From: Pseudomonas sp. CC120222-01a
GTDB taxonomy: Bacteria > Pseudomonadota > Gammaproteobacteria > Pseudomonadales > Pseudomonadaceae
Direction of reading: 5' to 3'
Length of the DNA stretch: 64,000 nt
Assembly (NCBI RefSeq): GCF_003097235.1
Contig: NZ_QEQQ01000009.1
Span: 157,973 to 221,972, forward strand
Shown here: piece after piece, positions 8,704 through 17,773 of the stretch
Position numbering within the stretch: position 1 is the first letter of the stretch
Layout: the number at the start of each line of letters is the position of its first letter
Program-made: the position numbers and the translations under genes
The notes under the pieces: model-generated
Told to the model about the DNA's origin: nothing
Databases searched by the model: none
Seen by the model: the letters and a program-made list of their open reading frames with translations, nothing else

Positions 8704-8791
8704 TGTGGGAGCGGGCATGCCCGCGAAGAAGCCACCGCAGTGGATGGCACGGGCTTCTGCCCGTGTTCGCGGGCATGCCCGCTCCCACAGG
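8704..8791. repeat. REP family A, inverted pair in opposite (tail-out) order
   Basis: The left copy reads TGTGGGAGCGGGCATGCCCG and the right copy is its inverse. Most other pairs here start with the TTCGCGGGC side outward, but this one starts with the CCCACA side outward, so the hairpin loop contains the gene-proximal ends. It follows the SIMPL gene stop by 15 bases. Confidence 0.88.
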
Positions 8792-9074
8792 GACCGCGTC
8801 AAATTCAAACTACCGAGAAATTTCCTACGCACCATTGAGGTGCTTCCTACACCCTTTCCTGCCCCGAAACATCCCGCAAAAAGCCATCATTTTGCCCTCG
8901 CAAACGTTCAACTTCGCTGAAAGTTATACGAATGCGACATCCATGTACGCTCGTACTACTTTTCTGGCGCCAACTATCCTTCTGCCTGTTGCATTGGGAA
9001 TACCCCCTGCATAAGTATCCGCAGGTCGGCTCACGAGGCCACCTCAAACCAAAAATGACAACAATGAGGCCACC
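8792..9074 (+). other. Upstream region of the dipeptide-uptake locus, no gene
   Basis: This 283-base stretch is more AT-rich than its surroundings and no coding sequence was recognised in it. It should hold the promoter for the first binding-protein gene. The clearest candidate is a sigma-54-like GG-N10-GC arrangement near 8997-9010. A second possibility is TTATAC near 8925 as a sigma-70 -10 element without a good -35 box. Confidence 0.5.
8995..9011 (+). promoter_or_regulatory. Candidate sigma-54 (-24/-12) promoter for the first dppA paralogue
   Basis: GG at 8997-8998 and GC at 9009-9010 are exactly 10 bases apart, with TGCA completing the -12 element. The -24 side lacks the usual CACG. The site is 64 bases before the start codon. 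Amino-acid and peptide uptake genes in Pseudomonas are often RpoN-dependent, but this match is only moderate. Confidence 0.3.
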
Positions 9075-10700
9075 ATGCTTAAACACGCAGTCATTCCGTT
9101 CCTGCTCGGTGCAGGCTTGCTCGCCGGCGCTCCCCTAGCCCACGCCGCGTCCAACCTGGTGTTCTGCTCCGAAGGCAGCCCGGCCGGCTTCGACCCGGGG
9201 CAATACACCACCGGAACCGACTTCGACGCCTCGGCCGAGACCGTGTTCAACCGCCTGACCCAGTTCGAACGCGGCGGTACCGCGGTCATCCCGGGCCTGG
9301 CAACGAAATGGGACGTGGCCGACGACGGCAAGACCTACACCTTCCACCTGCGCGAAGGGGTCAAGTTCCACACCACCGACTACTTCAAGCCGACCCGCGA
9401 ATTCAACGCCGATGACGTGCTGTTCACCTTCGACCGCATGCTCGACAAGAACCACCCGTTCCGTAAGGCCTACCCCACCGAGTTCCCGTACTTCACCGAC
9501 ATGGGCATGGACAAGAACATCGCCAAGGTGGAGAAGCTCGACGATCACACGGTGAAGTTCACCCTCAATGAAGTGGACGCCGCGTTCATCCAGAACCTGG
9601 CCATGAGCTTCGCCTCCATCCAGTCCGCCGAATACGCCGATCAGCTGCTCAAGGACGGCAAGGCCGCCGACATCAACCAGAAGCCGATCGGCACCGGCCC
9701 GTTCGTGTTCAGCAAGTACCAGAAAGACGCGCAGATCCGCTTCAAGGGCAACAAGGACTACTGGAAGCCCGAAGACGTGAAGATCGACAACCTGATCTTC
9801 GCCATCACCACCGACGCCTCGGTGCGCATGCAGAAGCTGAAAAAGAACGAGTGCCAGGTCACCCTGTTCCCACGGCCGGCCGACATCGAGCCGCTGAAAG
9901 CCGACAAGAACCTGCAGATGCCACAGCAGGCCGGCTTCAACCTCGGCTACATCGCCTACAACGTGATGGACAAGATCAAGGGCAGCAACGAGCCCAACCC
10001 GATGGCCAAGCTGGAAGTCCGCCAGGCGCTGGACATGGCCGTGGACAAGAAGAAGATCATCGAATCGGTCTACCAGGGCGCCGGCCAGCTGGCAGTCAAC
10101 GCCATGCCGCCGACCCAGTGGTCCTATGACACCAGCATCAAGGACGCGCCGTACGACCCAGAAAAGGCCAAGCAACTGCTCAAGGAAGCCGGCATCAAGG
10201 AAGGCACCGAGATCACCCTGTGGGCCATGCCGGTGCAGCGCCCATACAACCCTAACGCCAAGCTGATGGCCGAAATGCTGCAGTCGGACTGGGCCAAGAT
10301 CGGCATCAAGGCGAAGATCGTCAGCTATGAATGGGGCGAGTACATCAAGCGCTCCAAAGGCGGCGAACAGGGCGCCATGCTGATTGGCTGGAGCGGCGAC
10401 AACGGTGACCCGGACAACTGGCTCGGCACCCTCTACGGCTGCGACGCCATCGACGGCAACAACTTCTCCAAGTGGTGCTACAAGCCCTACGACGACCTGA
10501 TCAAGCAGGCCAAGGCCACGTCCGACCAGGCCAAGCGCACCGAGCTGTACCAGAAGGCCCAGCACATCCTCAAGGAACAGGTGCCGATCACCCCGATCGC
10601 CCACTCCACGGTGTACCAGCCGATGAGCGCCAAGGTGAAGGACTTCAAGATCAGCCCGTTCGCGTTGAACTCCTTCTACGGGGTCAGCGTGGACAAATAG
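9075..10700 (+). CDS. dppA: Dipeptide ABC transporter periplasmic binding protein, paralogue 1
   Basis: A 541-residue cluster C solute-binding protein (SBP_bac_5). The signal peptide ends around residue 24 at AHA-AS. The family signature region ETVFNRLTQFERGGTAV is followed by the typical WDVADDGKTYTFHLREGVKF, and later by AMPVQRPYNPNAKLMAEMLQ and SWSGD-like IGWSGDNGDPDNW, which shapes the peptide pocket. It would deliver di/tripeptides to the DppBCDF complex encoded downstream. Its closest relative in the window is the next gene, with long stretches nearly identical. A strong terminator follows, so it can be transcribed separately. Peptide specificity cannot be read from sequence. Confidence 0.93.
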   Translation: MLKHAVIPFLLGAGLLAGAPLAHAASNLVFCSEGSPAGFDPGQYTTGTDFDASAETVFNRLTQFERGGTAVIPGLATKWDVADDGKTYTFHLREGVKFHTTDYFKPTREFNADDVLFTFDRMLDKNHPFRKAYPTEFPYFTDMGMDKNIAKVEKLDDHTVKFTLNEVDAAFIQNLAMSFASIQSAEYADQLLKDGKAADINQKPIGTGPFVFSKYQKDAQIRFKGNKDYWKPEDVKIDNLIFAITTDASVRMQKLKKNECQVTLFPRPADIEPLKADKNLQMPQQAGFNLGYIAYNVMDKIKGSNEPNPMAKLEVRQALDMAVDKKKIIESVYQGAGQLAVNAMPPTQWSYDTSIKDAPYDPEKAKQLLKEAGIKEGTEITLWAMPVQRPYNPNAKLMAEMLQSDWAKIGIKAKIVSYEWGEYIKRSKGGEQGAMLIGWSGDNGDPDNWLGTLYGCDAIDGNNFSKWCYKPYDDLIKQAKATSDQAKRTELYQKAQHILKEQVPITPIAHSTVYQPMSAKVKDFKISPFALNSFYGVSVDK

Positions 10701-10710
10701 GGTAGATCCC

Positions 10711-10741
10711 GGCCCCCGCCCGACCGCGGCGGGGGCCGTTT
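10711..10741 (+). terminator. Rho-independent-type terminator between binding-protein genes
   Basis: A perfect 9-bp GC stem, GGCCCCCGC with GCGGGGGCC, has a 9-base loop and is followed by GTTTC. It starts 11 bases after the stop of the first paralogue. The short T-run suggests partial termination, leaving some read-through. Confidence 0.7.
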
Positions 10742-10853
10742 CACCGCAACCAAGCACTGCACACCCGCTCCGACGCTACCCGCGACGGGGTCGGGAAACT
10801 GTTGCCGCCATTCGTACCCCGAAGCGGCTTGAACAGCTGGAAAAGGAACCGCC

Positions 10854-12446
10854 ATGCGCCACGTCACCCGCCTTTCGACCCTGCTCGCCCTCGGCCTGCT
10901 GAGCCAGGCCCCTGCCCTTCAAGCCAAGAACCTGGTGTTCTGCTCCGAAGGCAGCCCGGCCGGCTTTGACACCGCCCAGTACACCAGTGCCACCGACAAT
11001 GACGCCGCCGAGCCGATCTACAACCGGCTGGTGGAGTTCGAGCGCGGCGGCACGGCCGTGCACCCGGCGCTGGCGACAAAATGGGAAGTCTCCGACGATG
11101 GCCTGCGCTACACCTTCCACCTGCGCCCCGGGGTGAAGTTCCACGCCAACAAGGCCTTCACGCCGAGCCGTGACTTCAATGCCGACGACGTGCTGTTCAC
11201 CTTCAACCGCATGCTCGACAAGGACCAGCCGTTCCGTAAGGCCTACCCCACCGAATTCCCCTACTTCGTCAGCATGGGCCTGGACAAGAACATCGCCCAG
11301 GTCGAGAAAACTGGCCCGCTGACCGTGGTATTCACCCTGAACAAGGTCGATGCCGCCTTCATCCAGAACCTGGCCATGAGTTTCGCCTCGATACTCTCGG
11401 CCGAGTACGCCGAAACGTTGCTGGCCAGCGGTCGCCCCAGCGACATCAACCAGCAACCGATCGGCACCGGGCCGTTCGTGTTCCAGCGTTATCAGAAGGA
11501 CTCGCAGATCCGCTTCAAGGGGAACAAGAACTACTGGGCGCCGGAGCAAGTGAAGATCGACAACCTGGTGTTCTCGATCAACACCGACCCGTCGGTGCGC
11601 ATCCAGAAGCTGCGCCGCAATGAATGCCAGGTCACCCTGCACCCGCGCCCGGCCGACCTGCCGGCGCTCAAGGCCGATGGCAAGCTGCAGGTCATGCAGC
11701 AGCCGGGCTTCAACCTCGGCTACATCGCCTACAACACCCAGCACCCACCGTTCGACCGCCTGGAAGTGCGCCAGGCCATGGACATGGCGGTGAACAAGAA
11801 AGCGATCATCCAGGCGGTGTATCAGGACTCCGGCCAGCTGGCGGTCAACGCCATGCCGCCGACCCAGTGGTCCTATGACAGCAGCCTCAAAGACGCCCAC
11901 TTCGACCCGGAAAAGGCCAGGCAGCTGCTGCAGCAGGCCGGGGTCAAGCCGGGTACCGAGGTCACCCTGTGGGCCATGCCCGTGCAGCGTCCGTACAACC
12001 CCAATGCCAAGCTGATGGCCGAGATGCTCCAGGCCGACTGGAACAAGCTCGGCTTCAAGGTGCGCATCGTCAGTTACGAATGGGGCGAATACCTCAAGCG
12101 CATGAAGAGTGGCGAGCACGACATCGCCCTGATCGGCTGGACCGGCGACAACGGTGACCCGGACAACTGGCTTGGCACCCTCTACAACTGCGACGCCATC
12201 GGCAGCAACAACTACTCGCTGTGGTGCGACCCGCAGTACGACAGCCTGGTCAAGCAGGCCAAGCAGGTTACCGACCGCGAACAGCGCACGGCGCTGTACC
12301 AGCAGGCCCAGCAGCGCCTGAAGCAGCAGGTGCCGATCACCCCGGTGGCGCATTCCACGGTGAACCAGCCGCTGAGCATCAAGGTGGCCGATTTCAAGGT
12401 CAGCCCGTTCGGGCGCAATAACTTTTCCGGTGTGAGTGTTGACTGA
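10854..12446 (+). CDS. Dipeptide ABC transporter periplasmic binding protein, paralogue 2
   Basis: A 530-residue SBP_bac_5 protein with a signal peptide ending near residue 24 (LQA-KN). It shares most motifs with paralogue 1: NLVFCSEGSPAGFD, QNLAMSFASI, MPPTQWSYD and QRPYNPNAKLMAEMLQ. It lacks the TTDYFKPTREF segment, reading ANKAFTPSRDF instead, and it lacks a short insert around the MDKIKGSNEPNP region of paralogue 1. These differences lie in lobe I near the pocket and may change peptide preference. The start ATG follows AAAAGGAA by 8 bases. It is probably expressed from read-through or its own promoter after the preceding terminator. Confidence 0.92.
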   Translation: MRHVTRLSTLLALGLLSQAPALQAKNLVFCSEGSPAGFDTAQYTSATDNDAAEPIYNRLVEFERGGTAVHPALATKWEVSDDGLRYTFHLRPGVKFHANKAFTPSRDFNADDVLFTFNRMLDKDQPFRKAYPTEFPYFVSMGLDKNIAQVEKTGPLTVVFTLNKVDAAFIQNLAMSFASILSAEYAETLLASGRPSDINQQPIGTGPFVFQRYQKDSQIRFKGNKNYWAPEQVKIDNLVFSINTDPSVRIQKLRRNECQVTLHPRPADLPALKADGKLQVMQQPGFNLGYIAYNTQHPPFDRLEVRQAMDMAVNKKAIIQAVYQDSGQLAVNAMPPTQWSYDSSLKDAHFDPEKARQLLQQAGVKPGTEVTLWAMPVQRPYNPNAKLMAEMLQADWNKLGFKVRIVSYEWGEYLKRMKSGEHDIALIGWTGDNGDPDNWLGTLYNCDAIGSNNYSLWCDPQYDSLVKQAKQVTDREQRTALYQQAQQRLKQQVPITPVAHSTVNQPLSIKVADFKVSPFGRNNFSGVSVD

Positions 12447-12461
12447 CCTTTAGCCCTCACT

Positions 12462-12569
12462 GGCCTCTTCGCGGGCAAGCCCGCTCCCACAGGATCTTCA
12501 CAGGCTCGGAGACTGCGCCGTACCTGTGGGAGCGGGCGCGTCGGGGCGCCGAACCGCCGCGAAGAGGCC
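12462..12569. repeat. REP family A, inverted pair with a disrupted right arm
   Basis: The left arm is standard (GGCCTCTTCGCGGGCAAGCC). The right arm starts normally but is interrupted after GAGCGGGCGCG by about 16 bases (TCGGGGCGCCGAACCG) before resuming GCGAAGAGGCC. It is the only clearly disrupted pair in the window. Confidence 0.88.
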
Positions 12570-12692
12570 AGTACAGCCAACACAACTCCCCGATTTGGCC
12601 CGGCGACCCCGGGCAACCCTGGCAACACCGCAGCAAGCAACCCGGCCCACAAGGCCAGGCATAACTAAAAGAACAGAAAGGGAGCTTTAACC

Positions 12693-14072
12693 TTGAGACT
12701 ATTCACCTTGACCGCTTTGGCCTTATCCATCGGCACCTTTTCCGCCGTGACCGAGGCCGACACCCAGAGCCAGGACTACGTCCCGATCAGCCTGAAATCC
12801 AGCAGCGAACAGGACCAGGCCAACGGCTTCCTCGACGGCCAGAGCCTGTCCGGCAGCACGCGCAACTGGTACGCCCATGAACGTGCCACCCGCGCACCGC
12901 TTTGGAAGTACTACAAGGCCGACGGCACACGCCACGACACCCACAGCCGCGACAACTGGGTGCAGGGCACCATCCTCAACTACAGCTCGGGCTTCACCCA
13001 GGGCACGGTCGGCTTTGCCGTCGAGGCCGCCGGCTACAACGCCATCGCCATCCAGCAGGGCCGCGCCGCAATCGCCGGGCCGAACAACCGAACGCTGACC
13101 CACAGCGACGGTGACCCGGTCGACCAGTGGAGCAAGATGGGCCTGGCCAACGTCAAGGCGCGCGTCTCCAACACCACGCTCACCGTCGGCCGCCAGTCGG
13201 TGGACACGCCGATGATCGCCTACATCGGCAACCGTGCGCTGCCGTCGAGCTTCCAGGGTGCGTTCCTGCACAGCGCCGAGTTCGACAACCTGTCGATCGA
13301 CCTGGGCACCTTCGACCGCGTTTCGCCGCGCACCGAACAGAGCCTGAGCAAGTTCCGCAGCGAATACAGCGCCACCGGCGTCGAGACCGACCGCGCCAGC
13401 ACCGCCGGGGTCAACTACCAGCCGTTCAAGAGCCTGACCACCAGCCTGTACGCCACCAAGGTCGACGACTTCTGGAACCAGTACTACTTCGGCGCCAACC
13501 ACGTCCTCGGCGACAACGCCGTGCTCGCCCTGACCACCGGCCTGAACTACTACAAGACGGTGGACGAAGGCAGCAAGAAGATGGGCGAGATCGACAACGA
13601 CACCTACAGCCTGTCGCTCGGCCTGACCCACCAGGCGCACACCCTCACGGCGTCGTGGCAGCAGGTCAATGGCAACGAGTACTTCGACTACCTGCACGAA
13701 ACCAACGGCATCTACCTGGCCAACTCGCTGCTGTCGGACTTCAACGGCCCCAACGAGAAATCCCTGCAGATTGCCTACGTGCTGAACATGGCGCCCTACG
13801 GCGTGCCGGGCCTGAAGTTCAACCTGTATAACGCCCGCGGCTGGGGCATCGACGGCACCCACTACCGTGGCACCGCCTACGACGTCAACGGCCTGGACGG
13901 CGAAACCCACTACGAGTGGGGCATCGGCACCAGCTACGCCGTGCAGAGCGGGCCGTTCAAGGACACCAGCATCCGCGCCACCTACACCGCCCACCGCGCC
14001 AGCAAGGCCCAGGGCGATGGCAGCCTGGACGAGTTCCGCGTAGTGACCACCATTCCATTCAACATTCTCTGA
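12693..14072 (+). CDS. opdP: OprD-family outer-membrane porin (OpdP-type, peptide uptake)
   Basis: A 459-residue porin with a signal peptide ending near residue 23 (VTEAD). TTG is chosen as start because AAAGGGAG lies 8 bases upstream and no other start precedes the signal. OprD-family features are FLDGQSLSGSTRNWY near residue 46, KVRVSNTTLTVGRQ-like stretches, the conserved TPMIAYIGNRALPSSFQGA, and a C-terminal strand ending DEFRVVTTIPFNIL. OprD-type 18-strand barrels are substrate-specific. The place between dipeptide-binding genes and dppBCDF matches the OpdP (glycine-glutamate) porin locus of Pseudomonas, so peptide passage across the outer membrane is the likely role. Confidence 0.92.
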   Translation: MRLFTLTALALSIGTFSAVTEADTQSQDYVPISLKSSSEQDQANGFLDGQSLSGSTRNWYAHERATRAPLWKYYKADGTRHDTHSRDNWVQGTILNYSSGFTQGTVGFAVEAAGYNAIAIQQGRAAIAGPNNRTLTHSDGDPVDQWSKMGLANVKARVSNTTLTVGRQSVDTPMIAYIGNRALPSSFQGAFLHSAEFDNLSIDLGTFDRVSPRTEQSLSKFRSEYSATGVETDRASTAGVNYQPFKSLTTSLYATKVDDFWNQYYFGANHVLGDNAVLALTTGLNYYKTVDEGSKKMGEIDNDTYSLSLGLTHQAHTLTASWQQVNGNEYFDYLHETNGIYLANSLLSDFNGPNEKSLQIAYVLNMAPYGVPGLKFNLYNARGWGIDGTHYRGTAYDVNGLDGETHYEWGIGTSYAVQSGPFKDTSIRATYTAHRASKAQGDGSLDEFRVVTTIPFNIL

Positions 14073-14079
14073 CCGATGG

Positions 14080-14111
14080 CGCCACGGCCCGCTTCAACCC
14101 GGGCCGTGGCG
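14080..14111 (+). terminator. Long GC hairpin between porin and third binding-protein gene
   Basis: An 11-bp perfect stem, CGCCACGGCCC with GGGCCGTGGCG, encloses a 10-base loop, 7 bases after the porin stop. It has no T-run. It may stabilise the porin mRNA or reduce expression of the following operon rather than terminate fully. Confidence 0.5.
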
Positions 14112-14145
14112 GCTACGCTGGAATCAACGCATGCAGGGAGTTTCC

Positions 14146-15741
14146 ATGACATCGCTACCGCTCCGCGCTGCCCTGGCAGCGGTCATCCTCGGCGCCGCCG
14201 GCAACCTCGCGGCCAAGCCGCTGGTGGTGTGCACCGAAGCCAGCCCGGAAGGCTTCGACATCGTCCAGTACACCACCGCCGTCACCGCCGATGCCTCGGC
14301 CGAGACGGTGTTCAACCGCCTGGTCGACTTCAAGCCAGGCACCACCGACATCCAGCCGGCCCTGGCCGAACGCTGGGATATTTCACCCGACGGCCTGACC
14401 TACACCTTCCACCTGCGCCAGGGGGTGAAGTTCCACACCACCGACTACTTCAAGCCGACCCGCGAATTCAACGCCGACGACGTGCTGTGGAGCCTGAATC
14501 GCCAGCTCGATCCGCACCACCCGTGGCATGACAAAAGCAGCGTCGGCTACCCGTACTTCGAGAGCATGGCCTTCAAGGACCTGCTCAAGTCGGTGGACAA
14601 GACCGATGACCACACCGTGGTGATCACCTTGACCCGCCCTGAGGCACCGTTCCTGCGGGACATGGCCATGGCCTTCACCTCGATCTACTCCGCCGAATAC
14701 GGCGACCAGTTGCTCAAGGCCGGCAAGACTGGCGACCTCAACAGCAAGCCGATCGGCACCGGCCCGTTCATCTTCCAGCGCTACAACAAGGATGCCCAGG
14801 TTCGCTACAAGCCCAACCCTGAGTACTTCCGCGGCAAGCCACCGGCCGATGCGCTGATCTTTGCCATCGCCACCGACAGCAACGTGCGCCTGCAGAAGCT
14901 GCGTGCCAACGAATGCCAGGTAGCGCTCTACCCCAAGCCCGATGACATACCGTTGATCAAGCAAGACCCGACACTCAAGGTCGACGAAATCGAAGCCCTG
15001 GTCACCGGCTACATCGCGATGAACACCGAACACAAATACCTGAGCGACGTACGCGTGCGCAAAGCCATCAACATGGCCTTCGACCGCCAGACCCACGTCG
15101 ACCAGCTGTTCGGCAAGGGCAACGCACTGGTCGGGGTGAATCCCTACCCGCCGACCATGATCGGTTTCAACACCGAGAACAAGAACCCACCCCACGACCT
15201 GGCCAAAGCCCGCGAGCTGCTCAAGGAAGCCGGGGTACCGGAAGGCACGGTGATCACCCTGTTCACCCGCAACGGCGGCGGGGCGACCAACCCCAACCCA
15301 CGCCTGTCCGCCGAGATGCTGCAGGCCGACCTTAAGCAGATCGGCCTGAAGCTGGATATCCGCGTGATGGAGTGGGCCGAGATGCTGCGCCGCGCCAAGA
15401 ACGGCGAAGCCGACCTGGTGTCCACCGGCTGGGCCGGCGACAACGGCGACCCGGACAACTTCCTCAGCCCGCTGCTCAGCTGCGACGCCGCAAAAAGCGG
15501 CGAGAACTACGCGCGCTGGTGCAACGCCAAATTCCAGGAGCTGATCACCCGCGCCCGCGAAGTGATCGACAACGACGAACGCGCCAGGCTCTATGCCGAG
15601 GCTTTGAAGGTGTACGATGACGATCAACCCTGGATCAGCATGGCCCATCCGAAGATGTTCACTGCCATGCGTGACAACGTGGAGGGCTACGTGATCAACC
15701 CTCTGACCAACAACAACTTCGCCACCACCCGGGTGAAGTAG
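14146..15741 (+). CDS. Dipeptide ABC transporter periplasmic binding protein, paralogue 3
   Basis: A 531-residue SBP_bac_5 protein. The ATG at 14146 is chosen because AGGGAG lies 5 bases before it; the ATG at 14131 has no ribosome site. The signal peptide ends near LAA-KP at about residue 24. It is the most divergent of the three: the pocket region reads IALVTGYIAMN and VNPYPPTMIGFN in place of NLGYIAYN and NAMPPTQWSYD, and LFTRNGGGATNPNPRLSAEM replaces the QRPYNPNAKLMAEM segment. A 50-base block is nevertheless identical to paralogue 1. It is the binding protein directly ahead of dppB, so it is the canonical member of this operon. Confidence 0.92.
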   Translation: MTSLPLRAALAAVILGAAGNLAAKPLVVCTEASPEGFDIVQYTTAVTADASAETVFNRLVDFKPGTTDIQPALAERWDISPDGLTYTFHLRQGVKFHTTDYFKPTREFNADDVLWSLNRQLDPHHPWHDKSSVGYPYFESMAFKDLLKSVDKTDDHTVVITLTRPEAPFLRDMAMAFTSIYSAEYGDQLLKAGKTGDLNSKPIGTGPFIFQRYNKDAQVRYKPNPEYFRGKPPADALIFAIATDSNVRLQKLRANECQVALYPKPDDIPLIKQDPTLKVDEIEALVTGYIAMNTEHKYLSDVRVRKAINMAFDRQTHVDQLFGKGNALVGVNPYPPTMIGFNTENKNPPHDLAKARELLKEAGVPEGTVITLFTRNGGGATNPNPRLSAEMLQADLKQIGLKLDIRVMEWAEMLRRAKNGEADLVSTGWAGDNGDPDNFLSPLLSCDAAKSGENYARWCNAKFQELITRAREVIDNDERARLYAEALKVYDDDQPWISMAHPKMFTAMRDNVEGYVINPLTNNNFATTRVK

Positions 15742-15815
15742 AACAACAACGATCGCCGGGACCCCACACGGGCACCGGCGGCACTGCGTGACCTGCTTAT
15801 GAGGTAACCCCGACA

Positions 15816-16826
15816 ATGTTGAGTTTTATTGCCCGGCGCCTGGGCCTGCTGATACCGACCTTCTTCGGTATCACCTTGCTGACCTTCGCGCTCATACGCC
15901 TGATCCCCGGCGACCCGGTGGAAGTGATGATGGGCGAGCGCAGGGTCGACCCCGAAATGCACGCCCAGGCCATGGAGCGCCTGGGCCTGAACAAGCCGTT
16001 GCCGGTCCAGTACCTGGACTACGTTGGCAAGCTGGCCCACGGTGACCTCGGTGAATCGCTGCGCACCCGCGAGAGCGTGTGGACCGAGTTCCTCACCCTG
16101 TTCCCCGCCACCCTGGAGCTGGCCCTCGCCGCCTTGCTGTTCGCCGGCGTGGTCGGCCTGCTGGCCGGGGTGATCGCCGCACTCAAGCGCGGTTCATTGT
16201 TCGACCACGGGGTGATGGGGATTTCCCTGGCCGGCTATTCCATGCCGATCTTCTGGTGGGGCCTGATCCTGATCATGTTCTTCTCGGTGAGCCTGGGCTG
16301 GACCCCGGTATCCGGGCGGATCGACCTGCTCTATGACATCGAGCCGAAGACCGGCTTCATGCTCATCGACACCCTGCTCAGCGACGAGGAAGGGGCGTTC
16401 AAGGACGCGGTGATGCACCTGATCCTGCCGGCCATCGTGCTCGGCACCATCCCGCTGGCGGTGATCGCCCGCATGACCCGTTCGTCGATGCTCGAAGTGC
16501 TGCGCGAAGACTACATCCGCACCGCCCGCGCCAAGGGCCTGTCGCCCGCCCGCGTGGTGTTCGTGCATGGCCTGCGCAATGCGCTGATCCCGGTGCTGAC
16601 GGTGTTCGGCCTGCAGGTCGGCACGCTGCTGGCCGGCGCCGTGCTCACCGAAACCATCTTCTCCTGGCCGGGCATCGGCAAATGGCTGATCGAAGCCATC
16701 GGCGCCCGTGACTACCCCGTGGTCCAGAACGGCATCCTGTTGATCGCCTGCCTGGTGATCCTGGTCAACTTCGTCGTGGATATCCTCTACGGCCTGGCCA
16801 ACCCACGCATCCGTCATCAGCGCTGA
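15816..16826 (+). CDS. dppB: Dipeptide ABC transporter permease DppB
   Basis: A 336-residue inner-membrane permease with about six transmembrane helices. It begins MLSFIARRLGLLIPTFFGITLLTF, the typical DppB/OppB N terminus, and contains the conserved RLIPGDPVE and LGLNKPLPVQYLDY segments of the N-terminal TM0 region. The EAA loop that contacts the ATPases is at about residues 225-260 (EVLREDYIRTARAKGLS then NALIPVLTVFGLQVG). A gap of 74 bases with a short GC hairpin separates it from paralogue 3, and 10 bases separate it from dppC. It pairs with DppC to form the translocation pore. Confidence 0.95.
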   Translation: MLSFIARRLGLLIPTFFGITLLTFALIRLIPGDPVEVMMGERRVDPEMHAQAMERLGLNKPLPVQYLDYVGKLAHGDLGESLRTRESVWTEFLTLFPATLELALAALLFAGVVGLLAGVIAALKRGSLFDHGVMGISLAGYSMPIFWWGLILIMFFSVSLGWTPVSGRIDLLYDIEPKTGFMLIDTLLSDEEGAFKDAVMHLILPAIVLGTIPLAVIARMTRSSMLEVLREDYIRTARAKGLSPARVVFVHGLRNALIPVLTVFGLQVGTLLAGAVLTETIFSWPGIGKWLIEAIGARDYPVVQNGILLIACLVILVNFVVDILYGLANPRIRHQR

Positions 16827-16836
16827 GGCCTTCGCC

Positions 16837-17763
16837 ATGACTAGCCCGATTCCGAAATCCGTCACACCGGCCAGCCCGGTGGACCAGAGCCTGCTCTACC
16901 CCTCGCCGTACAAAGAATTCTGGCACGCCTTCTCGCGCAACAAGGGCGCGGTAATGGGCCTGGCCTTCATGTGCCTGGTGGTGTTCTGCGCCCTGTTCGC
17001 GCCATGGGTCGCCCCCCATGACCCGAGCGAGCAGTATCGCGACTTCCTGCTGACCCCGCCGGTGTGGCTTGAAGGCGGTAGCTGGCAGTTCATCCTCGGC
17101 ACCGACGAACTGGGCCGCGACCTGCTGTCGCGCCTGATCCAGGGCGCGCGGCTGTCGCTGCTGATCGGCCTGTCGTCGGTGGTGATGTCGCTGATCCCGG
17201 GGATCCTGCTGGGCCTGCTGGCCGGCTTCTTCCCGCAGGTGCTCGGCCCCTCGATCATGCGCCTGATGGACGTGATGCTGGCGCTGCCGTCGCTGCTGCT
17301 GGCGGTGGCCATCGTCGCCATCCTCGGCCCTGGCCTGATCAACACAGTGATCGCCATCGCCATTGTGTCGTTGCCCTCCTACGTGCGCCTGACCCGCGCC
17401 GCGGTGATGGGCGAGCTGAACCGTGACTACGTCACCGCCGCACGCCTGGCCGGTGCCGGGCTGCCACGGCTGATGTTCGTCACCGTGCTGCCCAACTGCA
17501 TGGCGCCACTGATCGTGCAGGCCACCTTGAGCTTCTCCTCGGCGATCCTCGACGCCGCCGCCCTGGGTTTCCTCGGCCTCGGCGTGCAGCCGCCAACCCC
17601 CGAGTGGGGCACCATGCTGGCCTCGGCCCGTGACTACATCGAGCGCGCCTGGTGGGTGGTGAGCCTGCCCGGCCTGACCATTCTGCTCAGTGTGCTGGCA
17701 ATCAACCTGATGGGCGACGGCCTGCGCGATGCGCTGGACCCGAAACTCAAGAACGCCGCCTGA
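16837..17763 (+). CDS. dppC: Dipeptide ABC transporter permease DppC
   Basis: A 308-residue permease with an N-terminal cytoplasmic segment and six helices. The OppC_N region is seen at [20 protein letters not shown]. Next come the family block [22 protein letters not shown] and the EAA loop [24 protein letters not shown] near residue 190. The C terminus ends [17 protein letters not shown], as in DppC. It heterodimerises with DppB. The stop is 10 bases before the dppD start, and GAGGAG bridges the two. Confidence 0.95.
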   Translation: MTSPIPKSVTPASPVDQSLLYPSPYKEFWHAFSRNKGAVMGLAFMCLVVFCALFAPWVAPHDPSEQYRDFLLTPPVWLEGGSWQFILGTDELGRDLLSRLIQGARLSLLIGLSSVVMSLIPGILLGLLAGFFPQVLGPSIMRLMDVMLALPSLLLAVAIVAILGPGLINTVIAIAIVSLPSYVRLTRAAVMGELNRDYVTAARLAGAGLPRLMFVTVLPNCMAPLIVQATLSFSSAILDAAALGFLGLGVQPPTPEWGTMLASARDYIERAWWVVSLPGLTILLSVLAINLMGDGLRDALDPKLKNAA

Positions 17764-17773
17764 GGAGAACGCC

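Noticed and set aside
8703..9014. Open frames across the REP pair and dpp upstream region
   Set aside because: The translations are REP-encoded (for example [10 protein letters not shown]) and have no independent support.
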